Source of the DNA: Wigglesworthia glossinidia
Lineage (GTDB): Bacteria; Pseudomonadota; Gammaproteobacteria; Enterobacterales; Enterobacteriaceae
Direction: 5' to 3'
Assembly: GCA_030827005.1 (NCBI GenBank)
Contig: JAVBJL010000009.1
Coordinates: forward strand, 67,136-131,135
Length of the DNA stretch: 64,000 nt
Each line of letters opens with the position of its first letter. Position 1 is the stretch's first letter. The notes below the pieces were generated by a model. That model was not told the DNA's origin, ran no database searches, and was given only the letters and a program-made list of their open reading frames with translations. This document shows, piece after piece, positions 30,422 through 40,289 of this stretch. The translations under genes and the position numbers were made by a program.

Positions 30422-31840
30422 ATGATAAAAATTTTTAATACTTTGAAAAGAAAAAAGGAAAAATTAGTATCTATTTTTCCTAAAAAATTAAATATATATG
30501 TTTGCGGTATTACCGTATATGATATATGTCATATAGGTCACGCACGTACTTTAATATTTTTTGATCTAGTTTGTAGGTATTTAAACTATAAAGGATATTC
30601 AGTTAATTATGTAAGAAATATTACCGATATTGATGATAAAATTATTATTCGGTCTTTAGAATGCAATAAATCATACAGTGAATTATCTAATTTTATGATT
30701 CAAAAAATGCAACATGATTGCAGAATGCTTAATTTAATTTCTCCCAATCAAGAACCACGCGTGACGGATCATATTATTGACATCATAAATATGATTCAAA
30801 TTTTATATCAAAAGGGACATGCATATATTAATCACGACGGCGATATGATGTTCAATCTTTCTACATATAAAAATTACGGATTATTTTTAAAAAACGAAAA
30901 ACCATTGTTAATTATCAAACATAAAAAATACAAAAATAATTATAACAAAAAACAAAATAGCAATGATTTTGTTTTGTGGAAACGAGCTAAACATAACGAA
31001 CCTTATTGGTCATCTCCATGGGGAGATGGCCGTCCAGGATGGCATATTGAATGTTCTGCAATGAATTATAAAATATTTGGAAATTACTGTGATATTCATG
31101 GAGGAGGTTCAGATTTAATATTTCCTCATCATGAAAATGAAATAGCACAGTCTGTTTGCGCGCATCCGGGCCCATACGTAAATTTTTGGATGCATACAGG
31201 AATGGTAATGTATAAAGATAAAAAAATGTCTAAATCATTAGGAAACTATTATACAATTCAAAACTGTCTAAAAAAATATCATGTCGATGTAATACGGTAT
31301 TGTTTAACATTTCCACATTATCGTAGCAAAATTAATTACACCGAAGATAGCTTGCAACAAGCATATTATGCAATAAAAAAACTTTATTCTACTTTATTAG
31401 GAATGAAACGTGAAGAAATAACAGAAAAGCATACAAACAATAAATTCTATTTACAGTTTATATCAGCAATGAATGATGATTTTAATACTCCTAAAGCATA
31501 TGCAGTTTTATTTTCTTTAACCAAAGAAATTAATCTTTTTAGAAAAAAAGATATACATAAAGCAAATGAATTAGCAAACATATTACTTATACTCTCTAAT
31601 TTATTAGGAATTTTATATGATAATCCAAATAATTTTTTAAAAAATCGTACAAGTTTATCAGAAAATCAAATAAAAAAAATTAAAATTTTAATTGAAAAAC
31701 GTGAAATAGATAGAAAAAATTTTAAATGGAAAGAGGCAGATATAAAGAGAGCAAAACTAAAAACCATGGGAATTTCTTTAGTAGATACTGAAAATGGAAC
31801 AAAGTGGCATATTGATGAAAAAATAAAATTAGAATTTTAA
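30422..31840 (+). CDS. cysS: Cysteinyl-tRNA synthetase
   Basis: A class I synthetase charging tRNA-Cys. The 472-residue product (E. coli 461) contains the zinc cysteine in VCGITVYD, the HIGHA nucleotide motif (about residues 38-42), [10 protein letters not shown] and KMSKSLGN. It is divergent from lpxH and converges with folD, the two stop codons overlapping by three to four bases. The neighbours reproduce the E. coli cysS region. Confidence 0.97.
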   Translation: MIKIFNTLKRKKEKLVSIFPKKLNIYVCGITVYDICHIGHARTLIFFDLVCRYLNYKGYSVNYVRNITDIDDKIIIRSLECNKSYSELSNFMIQKMQHDCRMLNLISPNQEPRVTDHIIDIINMIQILYQKGHAYINHDGDMMFNLSTYKNYGLFLKNEKPLLIIKHKKYKNNYNKKQNSNDFVLWKRAKHNEPYWSSPWGDGRPGWHIECSAMNYKIFGNYCDIHGGGSDLIFPHHENEIAQSVCAHPGPYVNFWMHTGMVMYKDKKMSKSLGNYYTIQNCLKKYHVDVIRYCLTFPHYRSKINYTEDSLQQAYYAIKKLYSTLLGMKREEITEKHTNNKFYLQFISAMNDDFNTPKAYAVLFSLTKEINLFRKKDIHKANELANILLILSNLLGILYDNPNNFLKNRTSLSENQIKKIKILIEKREIDRKNFKWKEADIKRAKLKTMGISLVDTENGTKWHIDEKIKLEF

Positions 31841-32712
31841 TTGTTTTTTTTATTAGAAATATTTAAATGTTCTAAATAGACTTGCATAGTATTTTCAAGA
31901 AGCATAGCAATGGTCATTGGACCTATACCTCCCGGAACAGGAGTAATATAAGATGCAACTTTTACGGCGTCTCCATACTTTACGTCCCCTACAATTTGTC
32001 CATTATTTAAACGGTTAATTCCTATGTCTATTATAATAGCTCCAGGTTTAATCCAACTACCAGGAATAAATTCCGCCTTTCCTATTGCAACAATTAATAA
32101 TTCTGCGCTTTGAATATATTTTTTTAAATCTACAGTAAAACGGTGAATCACTGTCACTGTACACCCTAATAATAATAATTCTAAGCTCATTGGACGCCCA
32201 ACGATGTTAGAAGCACCTACTACTACTGCATGCAGTCCTAAAAGATTTATTTGATAATATTTTAATAATGTAATAACTCCTTTTGGAGTGCATGATCGTA
32301 TTTTTGGATGACGTTGACATAATCTTCCTATATTGTATGGATGAAAACCATCCACATCTTTTTTTGGAGATATTTTTTCCAGTATATAAAAGCTATTTAA
32401 TTTTTTTGGTAATGGTAATTGTACTAAAATTCCGTCTATTAAGTTATTTTTATTTAATTTTTTAATTAACTTAATTAGATCTATTTCAGAAATATTTTCT
32501 GAAAGATGATAAAAATATGAAATAATTCCTATTTTTTTACATATTTTTTTTTTATTTTTAACGTAAATTTTAGAAGCTGGATCATGACCTACTAAAATCA
32601 TAGCTAAAGATGCTGGACGCATTCCTTTTAAAAAATAATCGTTTAAATTTTTATGTATTTTATGAATAATTTTTTTAGCAACAAAACTACCGTCTATTAT
32701 TTTTGCTTTCAT
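31837..32712 (-). CDS. folD: Methylenetetrahydrofolate dehydrogenase/cyclohydrolase
   Basis: A bifunctional enzyme interconverting 5,10-methylene-, methenyl- and 10-formyl-tetrahydrofolate. It supplies purine synthesis and formyl-Met-tRNA. I place the start at the ATG at 32712 (MKAKIIDGS), which aligns with E. coli (MAAKIIDGK). The open frame extends 12 codons upstream without homology. The resulting 291 residues compare with 288. Motifs seen: [37 protein letters not shown] and [10 protein letters not shown]. It overlaps the end of cysS tail to tail. Confidence 0.96.
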   Translation of the reverse strand: MKAKIIDGSFVAKKIIHKIHKNLNDYFLKGMRPASLAMILVGHDPASKIYVKNKKKICKKIGIISYFYHLSENISEIDLIKLIKKLNKNNLIDGILVQLPLPKKLNSFYILEKISPKKDVDGFHPYNIGRLCQRHPKIRSCTPKGVITLLKYYQINLLGLHAVVVGASNIVGRPMSLELLLLGCTVTVIHRFTVDLKKYIQSAELLIVAIGKAEFIPGSWIKPGAIIIDIGINRLNNGQIVGDVKYGDAVKVASYITPVPGGIGPMTIAMLLENTMQVYLEHLNISNKKNN

Positions 32713-32838
32713 AATATAATTGTCGTTATATTTAACATAAATAACCAAAATTAAAACACATAAATTTTAAATTGTACTTATTTTTTTATTTAAAATTTTT
32801 TAAAAGTATAGTAACCTATTTATAAAGTTAAATATTTT

Positions 32839-32844
32839 TATAAT
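32839..32844 (+). promoter_or_regulatory. Possible -10 element of tRNA-Arg(UCU)
   Basis: An exact TATAAT ends 9 bases before the mature tRNA 5' end, as is common for single tRNA genes in endosymbionts. There is no good -35 hexamer and TATAAT is frequent in this composition, so the call is tentative. Confidence 0.3.
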
Positions 32845-32853
32845 ATAGTTTTT

Positions 32854-32927
<74 letters not shown>

Positions 32928-33073
32928 CATCGTATTTAAAACGTGAATATTTTATTAAAAATATCAACATGTTTATTTAAAAAAAATTTTAAATATTAGC
33001 ATTATAATTTTTTATTATTTTTTTTCAAAAAAAATAAAATCTTAGAAGTAAAGCTTCCAAATAGAATCAGAAT

Positions 33074-33823
33074 TTATTTAATACACAAAATAGTCTCTAT
33101 TAGACTATTATTTTTTGAAGAATTTGAAACTGTTATATTTCTCCAACCTAAATAATATGCAATAGAATACATTCTATTACTTACAACAACTAATCGGCAC
33201 TGTATAATAAATAATGTTCGATATTTCATTGGAATAAGAGCGTGTATTTGCGATAATAGTTTACAACTAGTTACTACAATCGTATTTATTTGAAAATATT
33301 TGATTATTGCTAACATTTGATTATGACTGTATTGAATAAAATTTCGATAATAGCATTCGCAGTCTATTATATTAGCTCCATCAAATTGTAAATATTTTTT
33401 TAATTTTTTTCGTCCATTATTTCCTTTTAAAATTAATACATTTTTTTCTTTGAAATTATTTAAAGAAAATAATTCTATTAAATTTTCGCTAGTATTACCG
33501 TATTTTGAGTAATTTACATGTATTCCGGTCAATTTAGTAAAATATTTTGCGCTTGTATCTCCTAAACTATAATAGTTAATGTATTTCGGCCAGCTTAATT
33601 TTTCTGAAATGATTTGGGTGTTTGCATAATAAACTGCGCGTGGAGAAATTATGAATATATAGTCTTTATTTAATAAAGAATGTATAAATTTGTTAAGAAC
33701 TGGTAAATCTTTGCCTGGTGTAAAATATATTAATGGTAGATGCCATGCTTTTTTTCCATACGATCGTAAAATTTTTACGAGATTTTCTCCATATGGATGT
33801 GGTCGTGTAATTAAAATTCGCAT
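33074..33823 (-). CDS. hemD: Uroporphyrinogen-III synthase
   Basis: Cyclises hydroxymethylbilane to uroporphyrinogen III, the branch point of haem and sirohaem. The 249 residues (E. coli 246) are weakly conserved, as is normal for this family. They begin ILITRPHPYGENL and contain SPRAVYYA and VVTSCKLLSQI. Position settles the call: it starts 4 bases after hemC, as in the E. coli hemC-hemD operon. hemX and hemY are not present. Confidence 0.88.
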   Translation of the reverse strand: MRILITRPHPYGENLVKILRSYGKKAWHLPLIYFTPGKDLPVLNKFIHSLLNKDYIFIISPRAVYYANTQIISEKLSWPKYINYYSLGDTSAKYFTKLTGIHVNYSKYGNTSENLIELFSLNNFKEKNVLILKGNNGRKKLKKYLQFDGANIIDCECYYRNFIQYSHNQMLAIIKYFQINTIVVTSCKLLSQIHALIPMKYRTLFIIQCRLVVVSNRMYSIAYYLGWRNITVSNSSKNNSLIETILCIK

Positions 33824-33827
33824 ACTA

Positions 33828-34751
33828 TTATAATAATTTTATAAGATTTTTAGCGCCTTGATCGATTAATTTTTTTACCTGTTTATGGCTAAGCGTTTTT
33901 GCCTGTTTAATATCAGATTTACCTTCGCTACGAATAACTTTTGATCCATTGAATGAACCCACTACAGTTTGAATGAAAATTTGATTTTTTTGTTCAATTT
34001 TTGCATATACCCCAATTGGGATATGGCATCCAGTTGCTAAATGAGATATAATAGTTCTTTCTGAATTGATACAAATTTCTGTTTCTTTATCATTTATTGT
34101 ATGCATAAGATCTAATATTTTACTATCTTTAAGGCGGCATTGCACCATAATTGCACCCTGTCCCATAGCAGGGATCATATTAGAAAAAGTTAAAGGAGTA
34201 TATAATTTTTTATTAATATTTAATCTTTTTAAAGCAGCTACGGCAAGTATAATTGCATGAAAATCTCTTTGATATAATTTATTTAATCTGCTGTGTATAT
34301 TTCCTCGTAATGGATGTACAGAAAGGTCTGGACGCAGCGCTAATAGTTGAAATTTACGTCTTACACTGGATGTCCCAATAATTGCTTTTTTTGGTAATGA
34401 ATAAATGTCCGTATAAAATTTGCTAACTATTGCATCTCTTGGATCATCTCTTTTACAAATTGCTGCTATTCCTAAAATGTTTGAAAAAGTTGAAGTAAAA
34501 TCTTTCATTGAGTGCACTGCAATATCAGATTCGTATCGTAATAAAGATTTTTCTAATTCGTTAATAAACGAACCTTTATTGTATGACTGTTTTTTTTTAC
34601 TTCTTATATTAAAATCTCCTGATGTTATTATAGGTAAAAGTTTTATACTTAAATACGGATAGTAGCAAAGCAGTTGTTTTTTCACATAATTTGCTTGCCA
34701 AATCGCAAGTGGACTAGTTCTAGTAGCTATTATTAAACAATTTTTTTTCAT
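33828..34751 (-). CDS. hemC: Porphobilinogen deaminase (hydroxymethylbilane synthase)
   Basis: Polymerises four porphobilinogens into hydroxymethylbilane. The 307 residues (E. coli 313) show RTSPLAIWQANYVK, the catalytic-loop region SDIAVHSMKDF, IGTSSVRRKFQLLALRPDL and the dipyrromethane cofactor cysteine in ATGCHIPIG. It is the first gene of a tight hemC-hemD pair. In E. coli the opposite neighbour is cyaA, which is not seen here. Confidence 0.96.
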   Translation of the reverse strand: MKKNCLIIATRTSPLAIWQANYVKKQLLCYYPYLSIKLLPIITSGDFNIRSKKKQSYNKGSFINELEKSLLRYESDIAVHSMKDFTSTFSNILGIAAICKRDDPRDAIVSKFYTDIYSLPKKAIIGTSSVRRKFQLLALRPDLSVHPLRGNIHSRLNKLYQRDFHAIILAVAALKRLNINKKLYTPLTFSNMIPAMGQGAIMVQCRLKDSKILDLMHTINDKETEICINSERTIISHLATGCHIPIGVYAKIEQKNQIFIQTVVGSFNGSKVIRSEGKSDIKQAKTLSHKQVKKLIDQGAKNLIKLL

Positions 34752-34950
34752 ATAAATTGATATTTGCTACATACGTGAATTTTAAAAAATAATTTTTTTG
34801 AAGTGTTATTTTTTATAAATAGTTATTTTAAATATTTTTTTAAAAAACTAAATTGAATATGTATTTTATTTGGTTTATTATTTTTTTTTATTTTAGTAGT
34901 ATTTATAATTATCAAAAAAAATTGATTAATCAAAAATTTAATTAATAATT

Positions 34951-35169
34951 TTATCGACTACGAAAAATAATTCTTCCTTTAGTTAGATCGTATGGTGTGA
35001 GTTCTACTGTAACTTTATCTCCGGTTAAAATTCGAATATAGTTTTTTCTCATTTTACCGGATATGTGAGCAAGAATAATGTGTTTGTTTTCTAATTCTAC
35101 TTTAAACATCGTGTTAGGAAGTGTGTCTAAAACAACTCCTTGCATTTCGATACTTTCTTCTTTTGTCAT
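34951..35169 (-). CDS. infA: Translation initiation factor IF-1
   Basis: A small OB-fold protein that binds the ribosomal A site during initiation. Its 72 residues equal E. coli IF-1, with [34 protein letters not shown] and [10 protein letters not shown]. It stands alone between hemC and cca, with about 190 bases of gene-free sequence on each side, and so is probably its own transcript. Confidence 0.98.
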   Translation of the reverse strand: MTKEESIEMQGVVLDTLPNTMFKVELENKHIILAHISGKMRKNYIRILTGDKVTVELTPYDLTKGRIIFRSR

Positions 35170-35357
35170 TTTTAATGTATCTAAGTATTTTTAGTATTTT
35201 ATTTTAATATAATTTTTACAAATTTTAAATAAAAAAATATTTTTTGGATGATATTATTATTTATTTTTTTAAGTGTTTTAAATATCAATGAGTTTTAAAA
35301 AAATGTTATTTTTGTTCAAAAATATAAAAATTTCAAGTTTTAAAAAAAGTAAAAAAA

Positions 35358-36593
35358 TTATTTTTTTTTAAAAATTTGAAATTTAAACATTTTTTCTTCA
35401 ATTACACTTTTTCTTCTTAAAAATAATTCGTTTTTAATTTTAACTCCAGTAAAACCATCTTGGATGATATCATGTACTTTAATAGTATTAGCAATTTTAT
35501 ATATTTTTTTTAAAAACATTTCTTGAGGATATAAATAGTATTTAAAATTTTTTAAATCACATAGATGTGCTTTGTTAATAATGATTATGTCATTTATTCT
35601 TTGAGGTTTTTTCCAAGCGTCAATTGCATTTAAAAATTTAATAATTTTTTTTGAATGCATAAAAAAAATTTTTTTTAAAATATCGTGATAGTTTATAAAA
35701 ATTTTAGATAAAATTAAAATTTTTTTTGGTAATTTTAGACGTTGAAACATGTTGTTAAGTAATATTAAACCATTATTTGTGATGTTCTTATTCATATTAT
35801 TATTTAAATTCAATTCATTTAACTTTCCAAAGTTATAACATAATGTTGCAAATCTTATTGTAATATCATTAGATAAATATGAAACGATAGATAATGATAG
35901 CAATGTTTTTTGTCCTAAATTTTTTCTTTCATATTTATTTAAATAATTGGAATTATGAAATAAATAAAAAATTTCTGGAAAAATTTTGCTTAATGCTCCG
36001 CATTTTAAAAGCACTTTAAAATAAACTTGAGGATTATAAGATGATAAAGCTTTTTGTGTTTCTAACCAAATTCTTTCTGATGGTAAATCTGATAATTCAT
36101 TAACCATTTCAGACATTTTTTTTAATGTATCTGATGCAATAAAAAAATTTAGATGTGCTAAATATGCTGCGAATCTAGCTACCCTAAGTACTCTTAAGGG
36201 ATCATCTTGAAAAGAATTAGATATATGTTTTAAACAACGTAAATTTAAATCATTTAATCCACCATATGGATCAATAAAATTTCCTTGATCATCTTTAGCA
36301 ATCGCATTAATAGTAAGATCTCGTCTTTTTAAATCTTCTTCTAAGGTAATTTTTTCAGATGTTTTAAAACAAAATCCTGTATGACCAAATCCGTTTTTAT
36401 ATTCTGTTCTAGCTAAAGCATATTCTTCACGATTTTTAGGATGTAAAAAAACTGGAAAAGATTTTCCGACTGGTAAAAATCCTAAATTGATCATTTCTTG
36501 TGGATTGGATCCTACAACTACCCAATCTCTCTCTTTAACTGGCATATTTAACAGGCTATCGCGTACCGCTCCGCCTACTAAGTATTTTTTCAT
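35358..36593 (-). CDS. cca: CCA-adding tRNA nucleotidyltransferase with a lost HD site
   Basis: Adds or repairs the 3' CCA of tRNA. The 411 residues match E. coli Cca (412). The nucleotidyltransferase head is intact: [22 protein letters not shown] with the metal aspartates, KRRDLTINA and [14 protein letters not shown]. In the C-terminal half, E. coli LCHDLGKG reads LCYNFGKL near residue 252, and the HHGH stretch that follows is gone. The HD phosphodiesterase and phosphatase activity is therefore very probably lost while CCA addition is kept. Four of the five tRNA genes here have no encoded CCA, so the enzyme must be essential. Confidence 0.95.
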   Translation of the reverse strand: MKKYLVGGAVRDSLLNMPVKERDWVVVGSNPQEMINLGFLPVGKSFPVFLHPKNREEYALARTEYKNGFGHTGFCFKTSEKITLEEDLKRRDLTINAIAKDDQGNFIDPYGGLNDLNLRCLKHISNSFQDDPLRVLRVARFAAYLAHLNFFIASDTLKKMSEMVNELSDLPSERIWLETQKALSSYNPQVYFKVLLKCGALSKIFPEIFYLFHNSNYLNKYERKNLGQKTLLSLSIVSYLSNDITIRFATLCYNFGKLNELNLNNNMNKNITNNGLILLNNMFQRLKLPKKILILSKIFINYHDILKKIFFMHSKKIIKFLNAIDAWKKPQRINDIIIINKAHLCDLKNFKYYLYPQEMFLKKIYKIANTIKVHDIIQDGFTGVKIKNELFLRRKSVIEEKMFKFQIFKKK

Positions 36594-37095
36594 GCTTTAA
36601 ATGAATTTATTAATTTTTTATATAAAAATTAAATCTTTTAGTTTTTATTTGATATCTATTTTTTTAATTCTTTATTGTAAATTAAAAACGAATAATTTTA
36701 ATCAACATTAGTATACAAAAATATATTTAAATTTTTAATAAATTTTTTATATTTTAATATGATAAAGGATTTAATTATATACTGTAAATAGATATAACGT
36801 ATCAACTTAACGAAATTTTAAATGAATAATTTATATTTCATAAATAAAATTTTATTGTTAAGACTTAATTCAATTATTAATTTAATTTGAGTATATTTAA
36901 ATAATTTAATATATTCAATTTTATTGAAAATTAATTAATTTCAATGTATATTCTTTTACCATAAAAATAATAGTTTTAATATTTTATATTAATATCAAAC
37001 AAATAAAAAAAATACTTATTTAAATTTTATTAAAAACAAATTTTAAATATACACTTGGTATAATTAAATCAAATATTTCGATGGAGTGACATATA
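36594..37095. other. Divergent intergenic region between cca and ribB
   Basis: 502 A+T-rich bases. Its right end has an extended -10 promoter and a GGAG ribosome binding site for ribB. I looked for the FMN riboswitch that precedes ribB in E. coli and saw none of its conserved G+C-rich segments. No gene was recognised. Confidence 0.6.
37056..37064 (+). promoter_or_regulatory. Extended -10 promoter of ribB
   Basis: TGGTATAAT matches the extended -10 consensus exactly, 31 bases before the ATG, with GGAG in between. No good -35 hexamer is present. Assigned from the match alone. Confidence 0.45.
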
Positions 37096-37740
37096 ATGAA
37101 TAAAAATTTTTTACATAATAAATTTGGATCTTCAAGGCAAAGAGTTGAAAATGCTTTAAGTGCATTGAAAAATGGACAAGGAGTATTAGTTTTAGATGAT
37201 GAAAATAGAGAAAATGAAGGAGATATGATTTTTGCCGCAGAAAATATGACTATATCGCAAATGGCATTAGCAATTCGATTTGGAAGTGGTATTATATGTA
37301 TATGTTTAACTAAAGAAAAATGTCGCAAACTTAATTTGCCAATGATGGTACAAAAAAACAATAGTAAATATCAAACTGCATTTACAGTAAGCATTGAATC
37401 AGCATCTGGTATCACTACTGGAGTATCAGCTTATGATAGATTAAAAACTATTAAAACTGCTATTCGGGATAATGCCAAACCCGAAGATTTACATCGTCCA
37501 GGACATGTGTTTCCTTTACGAGCAAAATCCGGAGGAGTTTTATGTCGTGCCGGACATACTGAAGCCGCTATAGACTTGACAAAATTAGCTGGATTAAATC
37601 CATCAGGTGTTATATGCGAAGTGATGAATGATGATGGATCTATGGCGAAGATGCCGGAAATATTACATTTTTCTTATAAAACTAATATGCCAGTATTGAT
37701 TATAAAAGATATTATTTCGTATCGTCTTTCACTAAAATAA
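37096..37740 (+). CDS. ribB: 3,4-dihydroxy-2-butanone 4-phosphate synthase
   Basis: Makes the four-carbon precursor of riboflavin from ribulose 5-phosphate. The 214 residues (E. coli 217) hold the metal- and substrate-binding motifs [24 protein letters not shown] and [16 protein letters not shown], with the GHTEAAIDL histidine. A GGAG ribosome binding site precedes the ATG. It is a single gene between cca and the DAHP synthase. Riboflavin supply to the host is a plausible reason for its retention. Confidence 0.97.
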   Translation: MNKNFLHNKFGSSRQRVENALSALKNGQGVLVLDDENRENEGDMIFAAENMTISQMALAIRFGSGIICICLTKEKCRKLNLPMMVQKNNSKYQTAFTVSIESASGITTGVSAYDRLKTIKTAIRDNAKPEDLHRPGHVFPLRAKSGGVLCRAGHTEAAIDLTKLAGLNPSGVICEVMNDDGSMAKMPEILHFSYKTNMPVLIIKDIISYRLSLK

Positions 37741-37864
37741 AAAAATTATTTTTTCTGATCAATTTGCAATTAATTAAAACTTAATGTTTTGAATCTTATT
37801 AGTATTTATTTTAAATAATTTAATAAACTAAAATGTTCAAAATATTTATTAATCTATAATAGTA

Positions 37865-38893
37865 TTATTTATTTTTTATTTTTAAAAAATTGTATAAATT
37901 TGTTAAAAAATAACACGTATCATCCCATCCAATACATGGATCTGTAATTGATACGCCATATTTAATTTTTTTTCTTGGGATCATCCATTGTTGATTTCCA
38001 GAGTAGATGTTACTTTCCAGCATTAATCCAATAATTAATTGATGATTATCTGATAAGTATCTTAAAATAGATTCTGCCACATGAATTTGATTTTTATCAT
38101 TTTTATCAGAATTACTATGATTGCAATCAATCATAATTGCTGCAGGAATATCAAGAATATTCATTTTTTTTTTACAATCATAAATATTTTGCTGAAAGTA
38201 ATTTGGAAAATTACCTCCTCTTAAAATAATATGACTATCTATATTTCCTGAGCTAGTTATAGTACAAATCTTCCCATTCTGATTAATACCTAAAAATTTA
38301 TGGGTTGAAGCGGCACTTAACATAGCATTAAATGCATTATTTATATTACCATCTAAACTATTTTTGAAACCTACTGGATTTGATAAATTAGAAGCAATTT
38401 CTCTATGTATTTGAGAACTAACAGTGCGTGCACCAATTGAAGACCAGCTAATAAGATCATTAAAATAATAAGAAAATAAAGGATTTAATATTTCTATGGC
38501 TATAGGTTGTTGTATTTTGATTAATTTAAGGAATAAATTACGTACATTTCTTAATCCTAGTTCGATATTATATAGTCCATTTAAATTCGGATCGTAAATA
38601 TATCCTTTCCAACTTAATGAAGTACGTGGTTTTTCATAGTAAACTCGCATAACAATATATAAGTGATTAATAAATTTTATTGATAATTCATATAATCTAG
38701 TTGCATAATCTATTGTAGAATTTAAGTCATGAATTGAGCACGGACCGCATATTATTAATAATCTTGAATCTTTATTATGTATAATATTAGAAATAATTTT
38801 TCTGGATTGATAAATAAATTTTTTTTCTTGAATCCCAACAGGATATTGTTTTTTTAGATTTTTAGGACTAATGAATAATTTTTTATTTTGCAT
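37865..38893 (-). CDS. 3-deoxy-7-phosphoheptulonate (DAHP) synthase, AroF/AroG/AroH family
   Basis: Condenses phosphoenolpyruvate and erythrose 4-phosphate, the entry to the shikimate pathway for Phe, Tyr and Trp. The 342 residues (E. coli isozymes 348-356) keep CGPCSIHD, EKPRT, IGART, the metal histidine in DCNHSN, the glutamate in LESN and the aspartate in ITDPCIGWDDT. Features are mixed among the E. coli isozymes, so I leave the symbol empty. Two oddities: the invariant GFKNGTDG reads GFKNSLDG (residues 175-182), and the inhibitor-site Asp of AroG (D146) and AroF (D147) is N137. It is a single gene with about 120-270 bases of gene-free sequence on each side. Confidence 0.94.
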   Translation of the reverse strand: MQNKKLFISPKNLKKQYPVGIQEKKFIYQSRKIISNIIHNKDSRLLIICGPCSIHDLNSTIDYATRLYELSIKFINHLYIVMRVYYEKPRTSLSWKGYIYDPNLNGLYNIELGLRNVRNLFLKLIKIQQPIAIEILNPLFSYYFNDLISWSSIGARTVSSQIHREIASNLSNPVGFKNSLDGNINNAFNAMLSAASTHKFLGINQNGKICTITSSGNIDSHIILRGGNFPNYFQQNIYDCKKKMNILDIPAAIMIDCNHSNSDKNDKNQIHVAESILRYLSDNHQLIIGLMLESNIYSGNQQWMIPRKKIKYGVSITDPCIGWDDTCYFLTNLYNFLKIKNK

Positions 38894-39166
38894 ATTATTA
38901 GCAATATATTTATAAGTTAATTATAGTATAAACATAATTATATTATATAAAAATAAAATTTTTGAAATTCAATTTTATTGGATTAATATATCAAATATAT
39001 GATTTTCCTACAATTTTTATAAAAAATCATTATTTTTACAATGAAATTTTCGTTAATATTAAATTTATTATTTATTTCATAATGTTTAATATTTAGACTA
39101 TATTCAAATAAAGTTAATATTTAAATATTTTCATTTAAAATTAATTTTTCAATTTTGGAAATTTAA

Positions 39167-40174
39167 ATGAATATTAAAAATAGTAAAAAACAAGCATTAG
39201 ATGCAGCTATGTATCAAATTGAAAAACAATTTGGACAAGGTACCATTATGCGATTAGGTGAAGATAGATCTATGGATATAGAAACTATTTCAACAGGATC
39301 TTTATCTTTAGATGTTGCACTAGGAGCTGGTGGTTTGCCAATGGGTCGTATTGTTGAAATTTATGGACCTGAATCATCCGGAAAAACTACATTAACTCTT
39401 ACTATTATTGCAGAAGCACAAAAAAAAGGTAAAACTTGTGCTTTTATTGATGCAGAACATGCGTTAGATCCAAATTATGCAAAATTATTAGGTGTGGATA
39501 TTGATAATCTTTTATGTTCTCAACCAGATACAGGAGAGCAAGCACTAGAAATTTGTGATGTTTTAACTAAATCAAATGTAATCAATTTAATTGTAGTAGA
39601 TTCTGTTGCAGCATTAACTCCAAAAGCTGAAATAGATGGAGAAATAGGTGATTTACATATAGGTTTAGCAGCTAGAATGATGAGCCAAGCCATGCGTAAA
39701 CTTGCAAGAAATTTAAAACATGCTAATACTTTATTAATTTTTATTAATCAAATTCGTGTTAAAATTGGAACAATTTTTGGCAATCCAGAAGTGACAACAG
39801 GTGGAAATGCTCTTAAGTTTTATGCTTCAGTAAGACTAGATATTCGTAAAATTGGTTCAGTCAAAGATGGAGAATCTATTATAGGTAGTGAAACACGAGT
39901 GAAAGTTGTAAAAAATAAAATTGCTGTTCCTTTTAAGCAAGCAGAATTTCAAATTTTATATGGATTTGGAATTAATACTGCAGGAGAAATATTAAATTTA
40001 GGCGTAAAATACAGTATTATTGAAAAATTAGGATCATGGTATAGCTATAATGGAATAAAAATCGGTCAAGGAAAAACTAACGTTTATAAATTTTTTAAAT
40101 CAAATGCAAATATTGCACAAGAAATAAAAAAAAAAATACAACTAGGTAACATAAATTTAAACAAAAAAAATTAA
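39167..40174 (+). CDS. recA: Recombinase RecA, lacking the acidic C-terminal tail
   Basis: The strand-exchange ATPase for double-strand break repair. The 335 residues align with E. coli RecA (353), with Walker [10 protein letters not shown] near residue 66, loop L1 [17 protein letters not shown], loop L2 [19 protein letters not shown] and [16 protein letters not shown]. The core is well conserved. The acidic tail that restrains E. coli RecA is replaced by a short basic end (LNKKN). No LexA box (CTG-N10-CAG) is visible upstream. alaS follows after 115 bases, with recX lost. Confidence 0.97.
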   Translation: MNIKNSKKQALDAAMYQIEKQFGQGTIMRLGEDRSMDIETISTGSLSLDVALGAGGLPMGRIVEIYGPESSGKTTLTLTIIAEAQKKGKTCAFIDAEHALDPNYAKLLGVDIDNLLCSQPDTGEQALEICDVLTKSNVINLIVVDSVAALTPKAEIDGEIGDLHIGLAARMMSQAMRKLARNLKHANTLLIFINQIRVKIGTIFGNPEVTTGGNALKFYASVRLDIRKIGSVKDGESIIGSETRVKVVKNKIAVPFKQAEFQILYGFGINTAGEILNLGVKYSIIEKLGSWYSYNGIKIGQGKTNVYKFFKSNANIAQEIKKKIQLGNINLNKKN

Positions 40175-40289
40175 GTTTATAATTTAATTACATACCAAAT
40201 TTTATGTTTATCAACTAAAACTATAAGATAGCTATAAATATATTTTCAAAATATAAAATATATTAAAAAATTTTTAACAATATATAAAA

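Noticed and set aside
32713..32748. Twelve-codon upstream extension of folD
   Set aside because: The family N-terminus aligns with the internal ATG at 32712; the extension has no homology.
33030..33073. Possible terminator around GAAGTAAAGCTTC between tRNA-Arg and hemD
   Set aside because: The stem is short and mostly A/T with no T tract on either strand.
36594..37095. Possible FMN riboswitch before ribB
   Set aside because: None of the conserved RFN segments is visible, and ribB has an ordinary promoter and ribosome binding site close to its start.
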